Assembly: GCF_002291145.1 (NCBI RefSeq)
Contig: NZ_NTGE01000099.1
Location: forward strand, 427,957-491,956
Source of the DNA: Streptomyces sp. SA15
Lineage (GTDB): Bacteria; Actinomycetota; Actinomycetes; Streptomycetales; Streptomycetaceae
Reading direction: 5' to 3'
Length of the DNA: 64,000 bases
The notes beneath the pieces were generated by a model. It did not search any database and was not told the DNA's origin. It saw nothing but the letters and a program-made list of their open reading frames with translations. Numbering within the stretch: position 1 is the first letter of the stretch; the number at the start of each line of letters is the position of its first letter. Below are positions 49,067-56,852 of this stretch, piece after piece. A program made the translations under genes and the position numbers.

Positions 49067-51259
49067 ATGCGCACTGGTGAGCCCCTGCCCGCCGTGGGGC
49101 AGGTCCTCGCCGCCCTCGCGACCGGCCTGTGGCGTTGGGACAACACCGCGGGCCTCGTCATGCTGGACGCCGAGGCCGCGCGGCTGGTCGGGCTGCCCGC
49201 CGAGCCGGTCACCCTCACAGAGGCCGGGATCCGCTCCCGCTTCCACCCCGTCGACTGGAACGAGATCGACGGCATCGTGCAGCTCGCCGCCGCCGAGGGC
49301 ACCCTCGCCGAGGCCCGGCTGCGGATCATGGACGAGCAGGGCCGCGTGATCCGTTCGGTCCGCAGCCGCTCCAAGCCGGTCATGGACCCGGCCACCGGGG
49401 AGTACGAGCTGATCGGCACCCTCCAGGAGATCACCGAGCCCCCGCCGGGCGCGGCCGCGCGCACCCCGGTCACCGGCGACTGGCGCCGCTCCCGCGAGGC
49501 GTTCCTGCTGGACGCGGGCCGCGCCCTGGCCGAGGCCCGGTCGACGGCCGAGGTCCTGCGGGTGGCGGCCGGCCTCGCCATGCCCGGCTTCTCCCCGGAC
49601 GGCCTGGCCGTCTTCGGCGTCGAGGGCGACCGCCTGACGATCATCGGCAATCACGGACATCAGCCCGGCGACGAGAACCCCTTCTCCCACATGTCGCTGT
49701 CCACGGACTACCCGGCCGCCGAGGTCGTCCGCACCGGCCGCGCGGTCTACCTCTCCTCCCCCGAGGACTACAAGTCCCGCTACCCGGTCACCTGGCCGCT
49801 CGCCCAGCACTTCGGCCGCCAGTCCTGGGCGTTTCTGCCGCTGACGGTTGCCGGCCGCACGATGGGCGCCTGGATGGCGGCCTTCACCTACCCGGTGGCG
49901 TTCACGCCGGACGAGCGGTCGGTCCTGACGACGGTGGCGCGGATGCTCGCGCAGGCGCTGTCCCGGGCGGGGATCACCGAGTCGGAGCGGGAACTGACGG
50001 ACGGCCTGCAGCGCAGCATGCTCCCCACGCTGGGCCCTCGGATTCCCGGCATGAGCGTGGCGGCCCGCTACGTCCCCACCGGCGGCGGCCTCCAGGTCGG
50101 CGGCGACTGGTACGACATGATCCCGCTGCCTGGGGGCACCTCCCGGACGGAATCCGGGGGAGGTCGCTTCGCCCTGGTCATGGGCGACGTGCAGGGCCAC
50201 GACGTCAGGGCGGCGGGCCTGATGGGCCAGCTCCGCATCGCACTGCGCGCCTACGCCTCGGAGGGCCACCGCCCCGACGCGGTGCTCTCCCGCGCGTCCC
50301 GCTTCCTGCACGGCATGACATACGGCGACGAGGACCCCTCGGATCTCCGCTTCGCGACCTGCCTGTACGTGGAGGTCGACCCCACGACCGGCGTCCTGGA
50401 CGTCGCCCGCGCCGGGCACCCCGACCCGGCGATCCGCATGGGGGACGGCACGGTCCTCACCCGCCCCACGGCCGGCGGCCTGCCCCTCGGCATCGACCCG
50501 GACGCCGACTACCCCACCACCCGGATCACCCTCGAACCCGGCGAGACCCTGCTGCTGTGCACCGACGGCCTGATCGAGACCGGCGGCCACGACATGGAGA
50601 CCGGCTGGAAACGGATCCGCGCGATCCTCGAGAGCCACGAGGGCGACCTGGAGGAACTCGCCGACGCCCTGGTCCAGGCGGTGCACGGCCCGTCCTCCCA
50701 CCACACCACCGGCCCCCTGGCCGACCGCCGCGAGGACGACATAGCCGTCCTGCTCCTGTGCCGGGAGGGCGAGGGCTGCGGCTGCGGCGACTCGATCGCC
50801 GTACGGCCCCGGATCCGCCGCACGATGCTGTCGGTGGCCCAGGCGGAACCGGAACTCGTGGCGGTGGCCCGCCAGCACCTGAGGGAGCTGCTCCACGACT
50901 GGACCTCGCCGGACCAGGTCGACTCGGCGGTCCTGCTGCTCTCCGAAATGCTGACCAACGTCCTGGTCCACACGGACGCCGACGCACTGCTGCTGGCCGA
51001 GGTGAGGGGCGAGCCGGGCGCGCGCCGGATGCGGGTCGAGGTGACGGACACCAGCGACGACCTCCCGCACAGGCGCAGACCCGGCGAGCTGGCCTCGTCG
51101 GGCCGCGGGCTGATGCTGATCGAGCTGCTGGCGGAGGTGTGGGGGGTGGATCCGCGGGGCGAGGGGAAGAGCATCTGGTTCGAGCTCTATGAGTCCTCTG
51201 CCGACGAGTCCTTTGCCGACGAGTCCTCTGCCGACGAGTCCACGGCGGATGCGGAATAG
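49067..51259 (+). CDS. PAS-GAF-PP2C-HATPase multidomain phosphatase
   Basis: 730 residues. PAS-like (about 15-125: GLWRWDNTAGLVMLDAEAARLVGL), GAF (about 145-305), PP2C-SpoIIE (about 315-570: GGDWYDMIPLPG, MGDVQGHDVRAAGLMGQLR, CTDGLIETGG, REDDIAVLLL) and a C-terminal anti-sigma HATPase domain (about 590-715: SEMLTNVLVHTDADA, DTSDD, SGRGLMLIELLA). Such proteins both dephosphorylate anti-anti-sigma factors and sequester sigma factors or their regulators. The ADES repeat tail overlaps the convergent gene. ATG/start at 49067 with AAGGTGG upstream. Confidence 0.92.
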   Translation: MRTGEPLPAVGQVLAALATGLWRWDNTAGLVMLDAEAARLVGLPAEPVTLTEAGIRSRFHPVDWNEIDGIVQLAAAEGTLAEARLRIMDEQGRVIRSVRSRSKPVMDPATGEYELIGTLQEITEPPPGAAARTPVTGDWRRSREAFLLDAGRALAEARSTAEVLRVAAGLAMPGFSPDGLAVFGVEGDRLTIIGNHGHQPGDENPFSHMSLSTDYPAAEVVRTGRAVYLSSPEDYKSRYPVTWPLAQHFGRQSWAFLPLTVAGRTMGAWMAAFTYPVAFTPDERSVLTTVARMLAQALSRAGITESERELTDGLQRSMLPTLGPRIPGMSVAARYVPTGGGLQVGGDWYDMIPLPGGTSRTESGGGRFALVMGDVQGHDVRAAGLMGQLRIALRAYASEGHRPDAVLSRASRFLHGMTYGDEDPSDLRFATCLYVEVDPTTGVLDVARAGHPDPAIRMGDGTVLTRPTAGGLPLGIDPDADYPTTRITLEPGETLLLCTDGLIETGGHDMETGWKRIRAILESHEGDLEELADALVQAVHGPSSHHTTGPLADRREDDIAVLLLCREGEGCGCGDSIAVRPRIRRTMLSVAQAEPELVAVARQHLRELLHDWTSPDQVDSAVLLLSEMLTNVLVHTDADALLLAEVRGEPGARRMRVEVTDTSDDLPHRRRPGELASSGRGLMLIELLAEVWGVDPRGEGKSIWFELYESSADESFADESSADESTADAE

Positions 51260-52290
51260 CGCGTACGCAACTCGTGTACGACCCCGAATACGGCGGCGGT
51301 GAGCGGCACGGCGAGCAGCATCCCGAGAACGCCGGCGACGGAGGCCCCCGCGGTGATGGCCACCATGACGACGGCGGGATGCATCTGCACGGTCCGGCTC
51401 TGGATCATGGGCTGCAGGACATGCCCCTCCAGGACCTGCACGGCGAGCACGATACCGAGCGCCCACAGCGCGATCACGAACCCCCGATCGGCCAGCGCCA
51501 CGAGCACGGCGACCGCACCGGAGAGGAAGGCGCCGAGGTAGGGGATATAAGCCCCCACGAAGACGAGCGCTCCCAACCCCACGGCCCCCGGCACATCAAG
51601 AACCAGCAGCCCGACGGTGATGCACAGGGCATCGATGAGCGCGATGAGGGTGGTCCCGCGCATGAACCCCTCGACGGCCTGGTAGGCCCGCCGGGCCATG
51701 GCTTCCAGGAGGTCGCCCCTGTGATGCGGAGAGAGGGCCCGCAAGGTATCGGCGGCTTTGTCGGAGTCCCGCAGAAAGAAGAAGACGAGGAGCAGGGCGA
51801 GTACGGCCATGGCGATGGTCTCGCCGACGACGCTGACGCCACTGATGACCCCGGACGCGGCCGTCCCCCCGAACTTGGTCAGCAGCTCCTTCGCGTTGGA
51901 AGCGAGGTCGTCGAGCGAGGTCCCGGCGGCCCCGAAGTGGTCACTGAGCCCCTGCGCCGCGTCCTTGAGCGAGGCGACGATCTCGTCCCCGGTGTCGATG
52001 AGCGCGGCGACGACGATATACACGGCCCCACCGACGACACCCAGCACGGCGACACAGGTGACCCCGGCGGCGACGGACCGATTGACCTTGGCCTTGACGA
52101 GTCGCCGGTGGAAGGGCCCGAGCAGGGCGGTCCCGAGCAGCGCGAGCAGTACGGGCACGACGGCCGTCCGGAACTCCACGGCCAACCGGATCCCGACGTA
52201 GACGACGCCGGCTACGAGCAGGAGTACGGCACACCAGGCGGCGAAGCGGCGGACGGGGTCCGGAAGTAGAGACGGTTGCGGTGCCTGCAC
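51187..52290 (-). CDS. AI-2E family permease
   Basis: 367 residues, about eight helices: FAAWCAVLLLVAGVVYVGIRL, VVPVLLALLGTALLGPFHRRL, GGAVYIVVAALI, AMAVLALLLVFFFLRD, GAVGLGALVFVGAYIPYLGAFLSGAVAVLVAL, and LEGHVLQPMIQSRTVQMHPAVV, the family signature. The substrate (AI-2 or ions) is unknown for actinobacteria. The C-terminal SAEDSSAKDSSAEDS is coded by the 15-bp repeat shared with the opposite gene. GTG 52290. Confidence 0.9.
   Translation of the reverse strand: MQAPQPSLLPDPVRRFAAWCAVLLLVAGVVYVGIRLAVEFRTAVVPVLLALLGTALLGPFHRRLVKAKVNRSVAAGVTCVAVLGVVGGAVYIVVAALIDTGDEIVASLKDAAQGLSDHFGAAGTSLDDLASNAKELLTKFGGTAASGVISGVSVVGETIAMAVLALLLVFFFLRDSDKAADTLRALSPHHRGDLLEAMARRAYQAVEGFMRGTTLIALIDALCITVGLLVLDVPGAVGLGALVFVGAYIPYLGAFLSGAVAVLVALADRGFVIALWALGIVLAVQVLEGHVLQPMIQSRTVQMHPAVVMVAITAGASVAGVLGMLLAVPLTAAVFGVVHELRTRYSASAVDSSAEDSSAKDSSAEDS
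51190..51250. repeat. 15-bp tandem repeat in convergent gene overlap
   Basis: Four units of 'gagtcctctgccgac' type. Plus strand gives ADESS repeats in the phosphatase, minus strand gives SSAED repeats in the permease; both genes read through it. Confidence 0.85.
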
Positions 52291-52486
52291 GTTCCCATCT
52301 GGCCATACGTCAGCTGGGGGCGTCGCGCTGAGGGGGCCGAACGCCGTATGCGGGGAAGGCGGGGGGGGGTTGCAGCTGAGCGTCCCCAGCAGAATCGATG
52401 CCTCTATCCACTATCGGGTGAACATCCTTGCTATGGACGTGAGCCGCATCCATGCGTGCCTAGCTTCCGAGGCGGAGGTGAGCTCG

Positions 52487-53257
52487 ATGAGCGAGCAGAA
52501 CAACACACCGCCGGACCAGTCGGCGGCACAGCGGCAGGACGCGATCGACATCAACGACTTCGTGTTCGCGGCCACGGGGGCGCGAGTGCGGAGGCTGACG
52601 TTGCCGGACGGGACTCACTGGTTTCCGGCCGTGGATGTTGCAATGGCCTTGGCTACACCAACACAAGAGACGCGTTGCGCCATGGGGTCGCACAAGAACA
52701 CACAACATCCCTTGGCGATCTTGCACGAACCGTCGACAGGATCGACGGTTCGCGCAAGATTGCAGCTCACGGGCTCAAGAAACACATGAGGATGGTGAAT
52801 GCGGCTCGAAGTGAGGAACATCCAGGCCGACGAGATGATGGCGGCCTTCCAGAGGGAGCAAACCGATCTCCTACGAGACATCAGCCAGAGCCAGAGCACA
52901 ATCGCCCGCAGCCAGAGCGCGATCGCTCGCAGCCAAACCCTGATCGCAGACGCCCTACAGGACATCGCCCAGTCCCTCAGGTTCCGTCACTCGGAACCGA
53001 AGCTGACGCCCCAACAGCTCCTCGCCACCTGGAAGGCGAAGAACCTCGTCTTCACCGAGGACATCCATGCGGTAGCCGCCTACCTGGCGCCTGCGCTCGT
53101 TCGGGGCGAGGCCACTTACCGCCTGGAAGAGATCGCCACGCGTACGGGGCTCACCGTCGCCCGCGTCCACGACTGCCTCCGCACCCTGCTCAAGCGCGGC
53201 TGCATGCGGCAGACGGGCTGCGCTGCGGACGGAGCGCCCATCTACGTGCTGCCGTAG
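52487..53257 (+). pseudogene. BRO-N domain (phage antirepressor-like) gene, broken
   Basis: ATG 52487 with GGAGG 8 nt upstream starts SEQNNTPPDQSAAQ...NDFVFAATGARVRRLTLPDGTHWFPAVDVAMAL. A missing G at about 52650 shifts the frame; the next frame continues GYTNTRDALRHGVAQEHTTSLGDLARTVDRIDGSRKIAAHGLKKHMRMVN. At about 52800 a second break (probably a deletion of the middle) moves to the frame with RNIQADEMMAAFQREQTDLLRDISQSQSTIARSQ and a C-terminal winged-helix-like part (EEIATRTGLTVARVHDCLRTLLKRG). Three pieces of one gene, inactive. Confidence 0.75.
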
Positions 53258-53273
53258 CAGCGTCCTGACAAGA

Positions 53274-53314
53274 GAGGCCCGAAGCCGCAAAACGAGGTTG
53301 CGGCTTCGGGCCTC
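53274..53314 (+). terminator. Terminator hairpin after BRO remnant
   Basis: GAGGCCCGAAGCCGCAA (53274-53290) pairs with TTGCGGCTTCGGGCCTC (53298-53314): 17-bp perfect stem, 7-nt loop. Confidence 0.85.
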
Positions 53315-53498
53315 GTCGTACCGTACCCGAGATCTACAGCCCACCGAGGGCGTTACTCGACATGTGCCTGAACCGGCATCACCAACGTTGTGAAACTTCC
53401 CTGGTCGGCCGAGCGGACCGCCACCGGCTGCACCGGCGACGAGGTCAAGCACGGACGTCAAGCCGGAAGATCCCCGCTCGAAGCGCGAACTGCGCGAA
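53315..53498. other. Gap between BRO remnant terminator and pirin
   Basis: 184 bp with no supported gene; short frames show no recognised domain. Probably further decayed accessory DNA. Confidence 0.4.
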
Positions 53499-54470
53499 CT
53501 ACATGCCGCCCTCAGACATCCCGTGCACCGCCGGGATCGTCCCCAGTCGGCCCTTCTGGAAGTCCTCGAACGCCTGCTCCAATTCTGCCCGCGTGTTCAT
53601 CACGAAGGGACCGTAGTGCGCCATCGGCTCCCGGATCGGCTGACCGCCCAGCAGGACGACCTCCAGATCCGGCGCGTTGGAGTCCTGCTTCTCATCGGCG
53701 CGGACGGTCAGCGAGGAGCCCGCTCCGAATACGGCCGTCTGACCGAGGTGGATCGGCCGGCGCTCCGCGCCCACCGCGCCACGTCCCGCCAGCACGTAGG
53801 CGAGCCCGTTGAAGTCCTCGCGCCACGGCAGCGTGATTTCCGCGCCCGGCGCCAGTGTCGCGTGAACCATCGTGATGGGCGTGTGCGTGATCCCCGGTCC
53901 CTGGTGGCCGTCCAGCTCACCGGCGATCACCCGGAGCAGCGCGCCGCCGTCCGGCGAGGTGAGGAGCTGAACCTGACCGCCTCGGATGTCCTGATAGCGC
54001 GGCGGCATCATCTTGTCCCTGGCAGGCAGGTTGACCCAGAGCTGGAGCCCGTGGAACAGGCCTCCGGACATGACGAGGGACTCCGGCGGCGCCTCGATGT
54101 GGAGCAGGCCCGCGCCTGCCGTCATCCACTGGGTGTCGCCGTTGGTGATGGTGCCGCCACCGCCGTTGGAGTCCTGGTGGTCGAAGATGCCGTCGATGAT
54201 GTAGGTGACGGTCTCGAAGCCGCGGTGCGGGTGCCACGGGGTCCCTTTCGGCTCCCCGGGCGCGTAATCCACCTCGCCCATCTGGTCCATCATGATGAAC
54301 GGATCCAGATGGCGGTAGTTGATCCCGGCGAACGCACGGCGCACCGGGAAGCCCTCGCCCTCGAAACCGCTGGGCGCGGTCGTGACGGCGAGTACGGGAC
54401 GTGCCACGGCATCGGCGGATGCGGCGACGCGCGGCAGCGTCAGCGGGTTCTCGACGGTCACTGCAGGCAT
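53499..54470 (-). CDS. Pirin-family protein
   Basis: 323 residues, two cupin barrels. WHPHRGFETVTYIIDGIFDHQDS, TNGDTQWMTAGAGLLHIEAP supply the His/Glu iron-binding residues of the N-terminal barrel; C-terminal barrel from about 170. Bacterial pirins can have quercetinase activity or act as redox regulators; which applies is not clear. ATG 54470 follows GGAGG. Borders a deletion scar of tetR/MFS genes. Confidence 0.92.
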   Translation of the reverse strand: MPAVTVENPLTLPRVAASADAVARPVLAVTTAPSGFEGEGFPVRRAFAGINYRHLDPFIMMDQMGEVDYAPGEPKGTPWHPHRGFETVTYIIDGIFDHQDSNGGGGTITNGDTQWMTAGAGLLHIEAPPESLVMSGGLFHGLQLWVNLPARDKMMPPRYQDIRGGQVQLLTSPDGGALLRVIAGELDGHQGPGITHTPITMVHATLAPGAEITLPWREDFNGLAYVLAGRGAVGAERRPIHLGQTAVFGAGSSLTVRADEKQDSNAPDLEVVLLGGQPIREPMAHYGPFVMNTRAELEQAFEDFQKGRLGTIPAVHGMSEGGM

Positions 54471-54639
54471 GTCGGTACCTCCTTGTGCTCCGAGTTTAGT
54501 TGAGCGTTGAACTTTCTGCCACCCCTAACCGGGAAGGCCAACAGGGCATTCCCGCCGGAGAACGGGCCGGCGGACGCGGACAACGCCGGAGGCCGGTGCC
54601 CCGCGCAGGGCACCGGCCTCCCGGACCACTCAACCAGGG

Positions 54640-54800
54640 TCAGGCGACCAACTCCGCCTCCTTCGCCGAGTCCGAGTCCGAGTCCGCTCCCGGCGCCTCC
54701 CCGGCCTCCGCCTCCGACGGCTTCCCGTCCCGCATCACCAGCGTCGCCAGCACCGCCGCCGCCGGCACACCGATCGCGCTCACCGTGAAGGTCGTCGACA
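54640..54800 (-). pseudogene. C-terminal remnant of MFS drug transporter
   Basis: TTFTVSAIGVPAAAVLATLVMRDGKPSEAEAGEAPG...AELVA then stop is the last helix and tail of a 14-helix DHA2-like exporter. Everything before that is gone; the sequence passes into an opposite-strand TetR fragment. Confidence 0.65.
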
Positions 54801-55141
54801 TGGACCTCATGTCCTTCTCCGAGCGCCTGGCCGCCCTGTTCACGGCAGCCGGATTCCCCGAGCCGTCCGGCGCGATCGACACGGTCCTGTCGTACGTGAT
54901 CGGCATGAGCACCACGGAGGCCGCCTGGCTCACCACGGTCGCCCGCTCCGGCGAGACCGAGGCGGAGTTCATCGCCCGCCTCGCGCCCGCCGCCCAGCAG
55001 GCCGCCGCCGACTACGAGCACCTCGCCGGCCCGCACGACGTCCTCACCGCCGCGACCACGGACCCCGTGGCCCAGAGACACCAAATTCGCCTACGGCCTG
55101 GAGGTCGTCCTCGACGGACTGGCCCTGCGGCTCCCCAACTG
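54801..55141 (+). pseudogene. C-terminal remnant of TetR-family regulator
   Basis: DLMSFSERLAALFTAAGFPEPSGAIDTVLSYVIGMSTTEAAWLTTVARSG...FIARLAPAAQQAAADYEHL fits a TetR_C ligand-binding domain; a one-base frameshift near 55074 precedes DTKFAYGLEVVLDGLALRLPN and stop. The HTH domain is missing. Confidence 0.7.
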
Positions 55142-55166
55142 ACCCAGCTGACCCAACTGAAGAGAA

Positions 55167-55637
55167 TCAGCCATACATCCGGCGCATCGCGAACTCGACC
55201 ATCTGCTCCACGGCCTTCGAGTCGAAGACCATCCGGTGCTCGCCCTCCATGTCGAGGACGAAGCCGTACCCGGTCGGGAGCAGGTCGATCACCTCGGCGC
55301 CGGTGATCACGAAGTACTTGGACTCCTTGCCCGCGTACCTGCGCAGCTCTTTCAGCGACGTGAACATCGGGATCACCGGCTGCTGGGTGTTGTGCAGGGC
55401 GAGGAAGCCCGGGTTGTCACCGCGCGGGCAGTAGACCTTCGAGGTCGCGAAGACCTGCTGGAAGTCCTCGGCGGCCATCTGCCCGGTGGTGAAGGCCCGC
55501 ACCGCGTCCGCGAGCGAGGGCGGGGACGGCTCGGGGTAGAGCGGCGGCTGCTGGCCGTAGCCGCCGGACATGGGCTGCTGCGGCGGGGCGTACTGCTGCT
55601 GCGCGCCGCCGCCCACGTTCTGGTCGTAGCCGTACAT
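55167..55637 (-). CDS. SseB-family protein
   Basis: 156 residues. Gln/Pro/Gly/Tyr-rich N-terminus (YDQNVGGGAQQQYAPPQQPMSGGYGQQ) followed by an SseB N-terminal domain (LADAVRAFTTGQMAAEDFQQVFATSKVYCPRG, MFTSLKELRRYAG, GAEVIDLLPTGYGFVLD). The domain is widespread in Streptomyces and of unknown role (named after a Salmonella secretion protein). ATG 55637. Cytoplasmic. Confidence 0.88.
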   Translation of the reverse strand: MYGYDQNVGGGAQQQYAPPQQPMSGGYGQQPPLYPEPSPPSLADAVRAFTTGQMAAEDFQQVFATSKVYCPRGDNPGFLALHNTQQPVIPMFTSLKELRRYAGKESKYFVITGAEVIDLLPTGYGFVLDMEGEHRMVFDSKAVEQMVEFAMRRMYG

Positions 55638-55817
55638 GAGCGTAAGCGTACCGAGAGGACCGGGGCGGCCGAGGCGGTATGGGCGCGCGCACGTTCCACA
55701 GCGAGTTGACAGCTGCGGGCCCTGGTTTCGCACAGCTGGTAGCCATAGCGTCCGACGTATCAAGAGCGCACCACGGAACGGCAAAGCGTGAGCAATCACC
55801 GGCAAGGGGACACGGCC

Positions 55818-56699
55818 ATGAGCGGACACCACCACGGCGACGACGTCCACGAGCACGACAGAGGTCTCTCCTACGACCTCCCCGTCCTCGCCCGCCGCCG
55901 GATGATCCGGTTGCTCGCGGGGGCGAGCCTGGTGCCGCTGGTGGGGTGCTCCGCCGAGGACGACACCTCTGCCGGCGGCGACTCGTCGAGCCCGGCTTCC
56001 TCGGGCTCCTCGGGCTCCTCGTCGTCCTCGTCCTCTTCTTCCTCCTCCTCGTCCTCCTCGTCCGCCGAGTGCGCGACGATCCCGGACGAGACGGCCGGCC
56101 CCTTCCCCGGCGACGGCTCGAACGGCGTGAACGTCCTGAAGGAGAGCGGTGTCGTCCGCAGCGACATCAGGAAGAGCTTCGGCGACTCCGCTGGCGGCAC
56201 CGCCGAGGGCGTGCCCCTGACCGTCACGCTCACGGTCGTGGACGCCGCCTCCGGCTGCGGGACCCCGAAGAAGGGCGCCGCCGTGTACATCTGGCACTGC
56301 GACCGGGAGGGCAACTACTCCCTGTACTCCGAGGGCGTCACGGAGGAGAACTACCTGCGGGGCGTCCAGGAGACGGACGACAAGGGCCAGGTCACCTTCA
56401 CGAGCATCTTCCCCGGCTGCTACGCCGGTCGCTGGCCGCACATCCACTTCGAGGTCTACGGCAGCCTGGAGGACGCCACGGCGGCCACCTCCATCACGAA
56501 CACCTCCCAGCTCGCGCTGCCGAAGGACGTCTGCGACACGGTGTACGCGACGGACGGCTACAGCGAGAGCGTCAGCAACATGGGCCAGCTGTCCCTGGAG
56601 TCGGACAACATCTTCAGCGACGGCTACGAGCAGCAGCTCGCGGCGATGTCGGGCAGCGTCGGCAAGGGCTACACGGCGACGCTCACGGTGCCTGTCTGA
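55818..56699 (+). CDS. Exported intradiol ring-cleavage dioxygenase (Tat lipoprotein)
   Basis: 293 residues. Signal ARRRMIRLLAGASLVPLVGCS combines a twin-Arg motif and a lipobox (LVGC), followed by a near-homopolymeric Ser linker (~25 residues). The catalytic domain keeps ETAGPFPGDG, VYIWHCDREGNYSLY and FPGCYAGRWPHIHFEVY (iron Tyr/Tyr/His/His). Second member of the family in the window (other at 45978). ATG 55818 follows AAGGGG; an upstream GTG is possible. Membrane-anchored on the outer face. Confidence 0.9.
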   Translation: MSGHHHGDDVHEHDRGLSYDLPVLARRRMIRLLAGASLVPLVGCSAEDDTSAGGDSSSPASSGSSGSSSSSSSSSSSSSSSSAECATIPDETAGPFPGDGSNGVNVLKESGVVRSDIRKSFGDSAGGTAEGVPLTVTLTVVDAASGCGTPKKGAAVYIWHCDREGNYSLYSEGVTEENYLRGVQETDDKGQVTFTSIFPGCYAGRWPHIHFEVYGSLEDATAATSITNTSQLALPKDVCDTVYATDGYSESVSNMGQLSLESDNIFSDGYEQQLAAMSGSVGKGYTATLTVPV

Positions 56700-56852
56700 G
56701 GCGACGCTCACGTGCCGGTCTAACGCGTCACACCTGTCCGTTTGGGGTTGCTTCTTATTACCGACGGGTAGCATCATCGGAGCTACTTATTGGTACGTGA
56801 ACTAGCTGCGAGGAGTCAGTGCCTCGCCGAATCCCTCAACGGAGCCGTCGCC

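Noticed and set aside
48890..51466. 858-aa open frame opposite the PP2C phosphatase gene
   Set aside because: Arg/Gly/His-rich antisense translation without domains.
53345..53500. tRNA or attachment site near the BRO remnant
   Set aside because: No cloverleaf, and no direct repeats flanking the broken gene were found.
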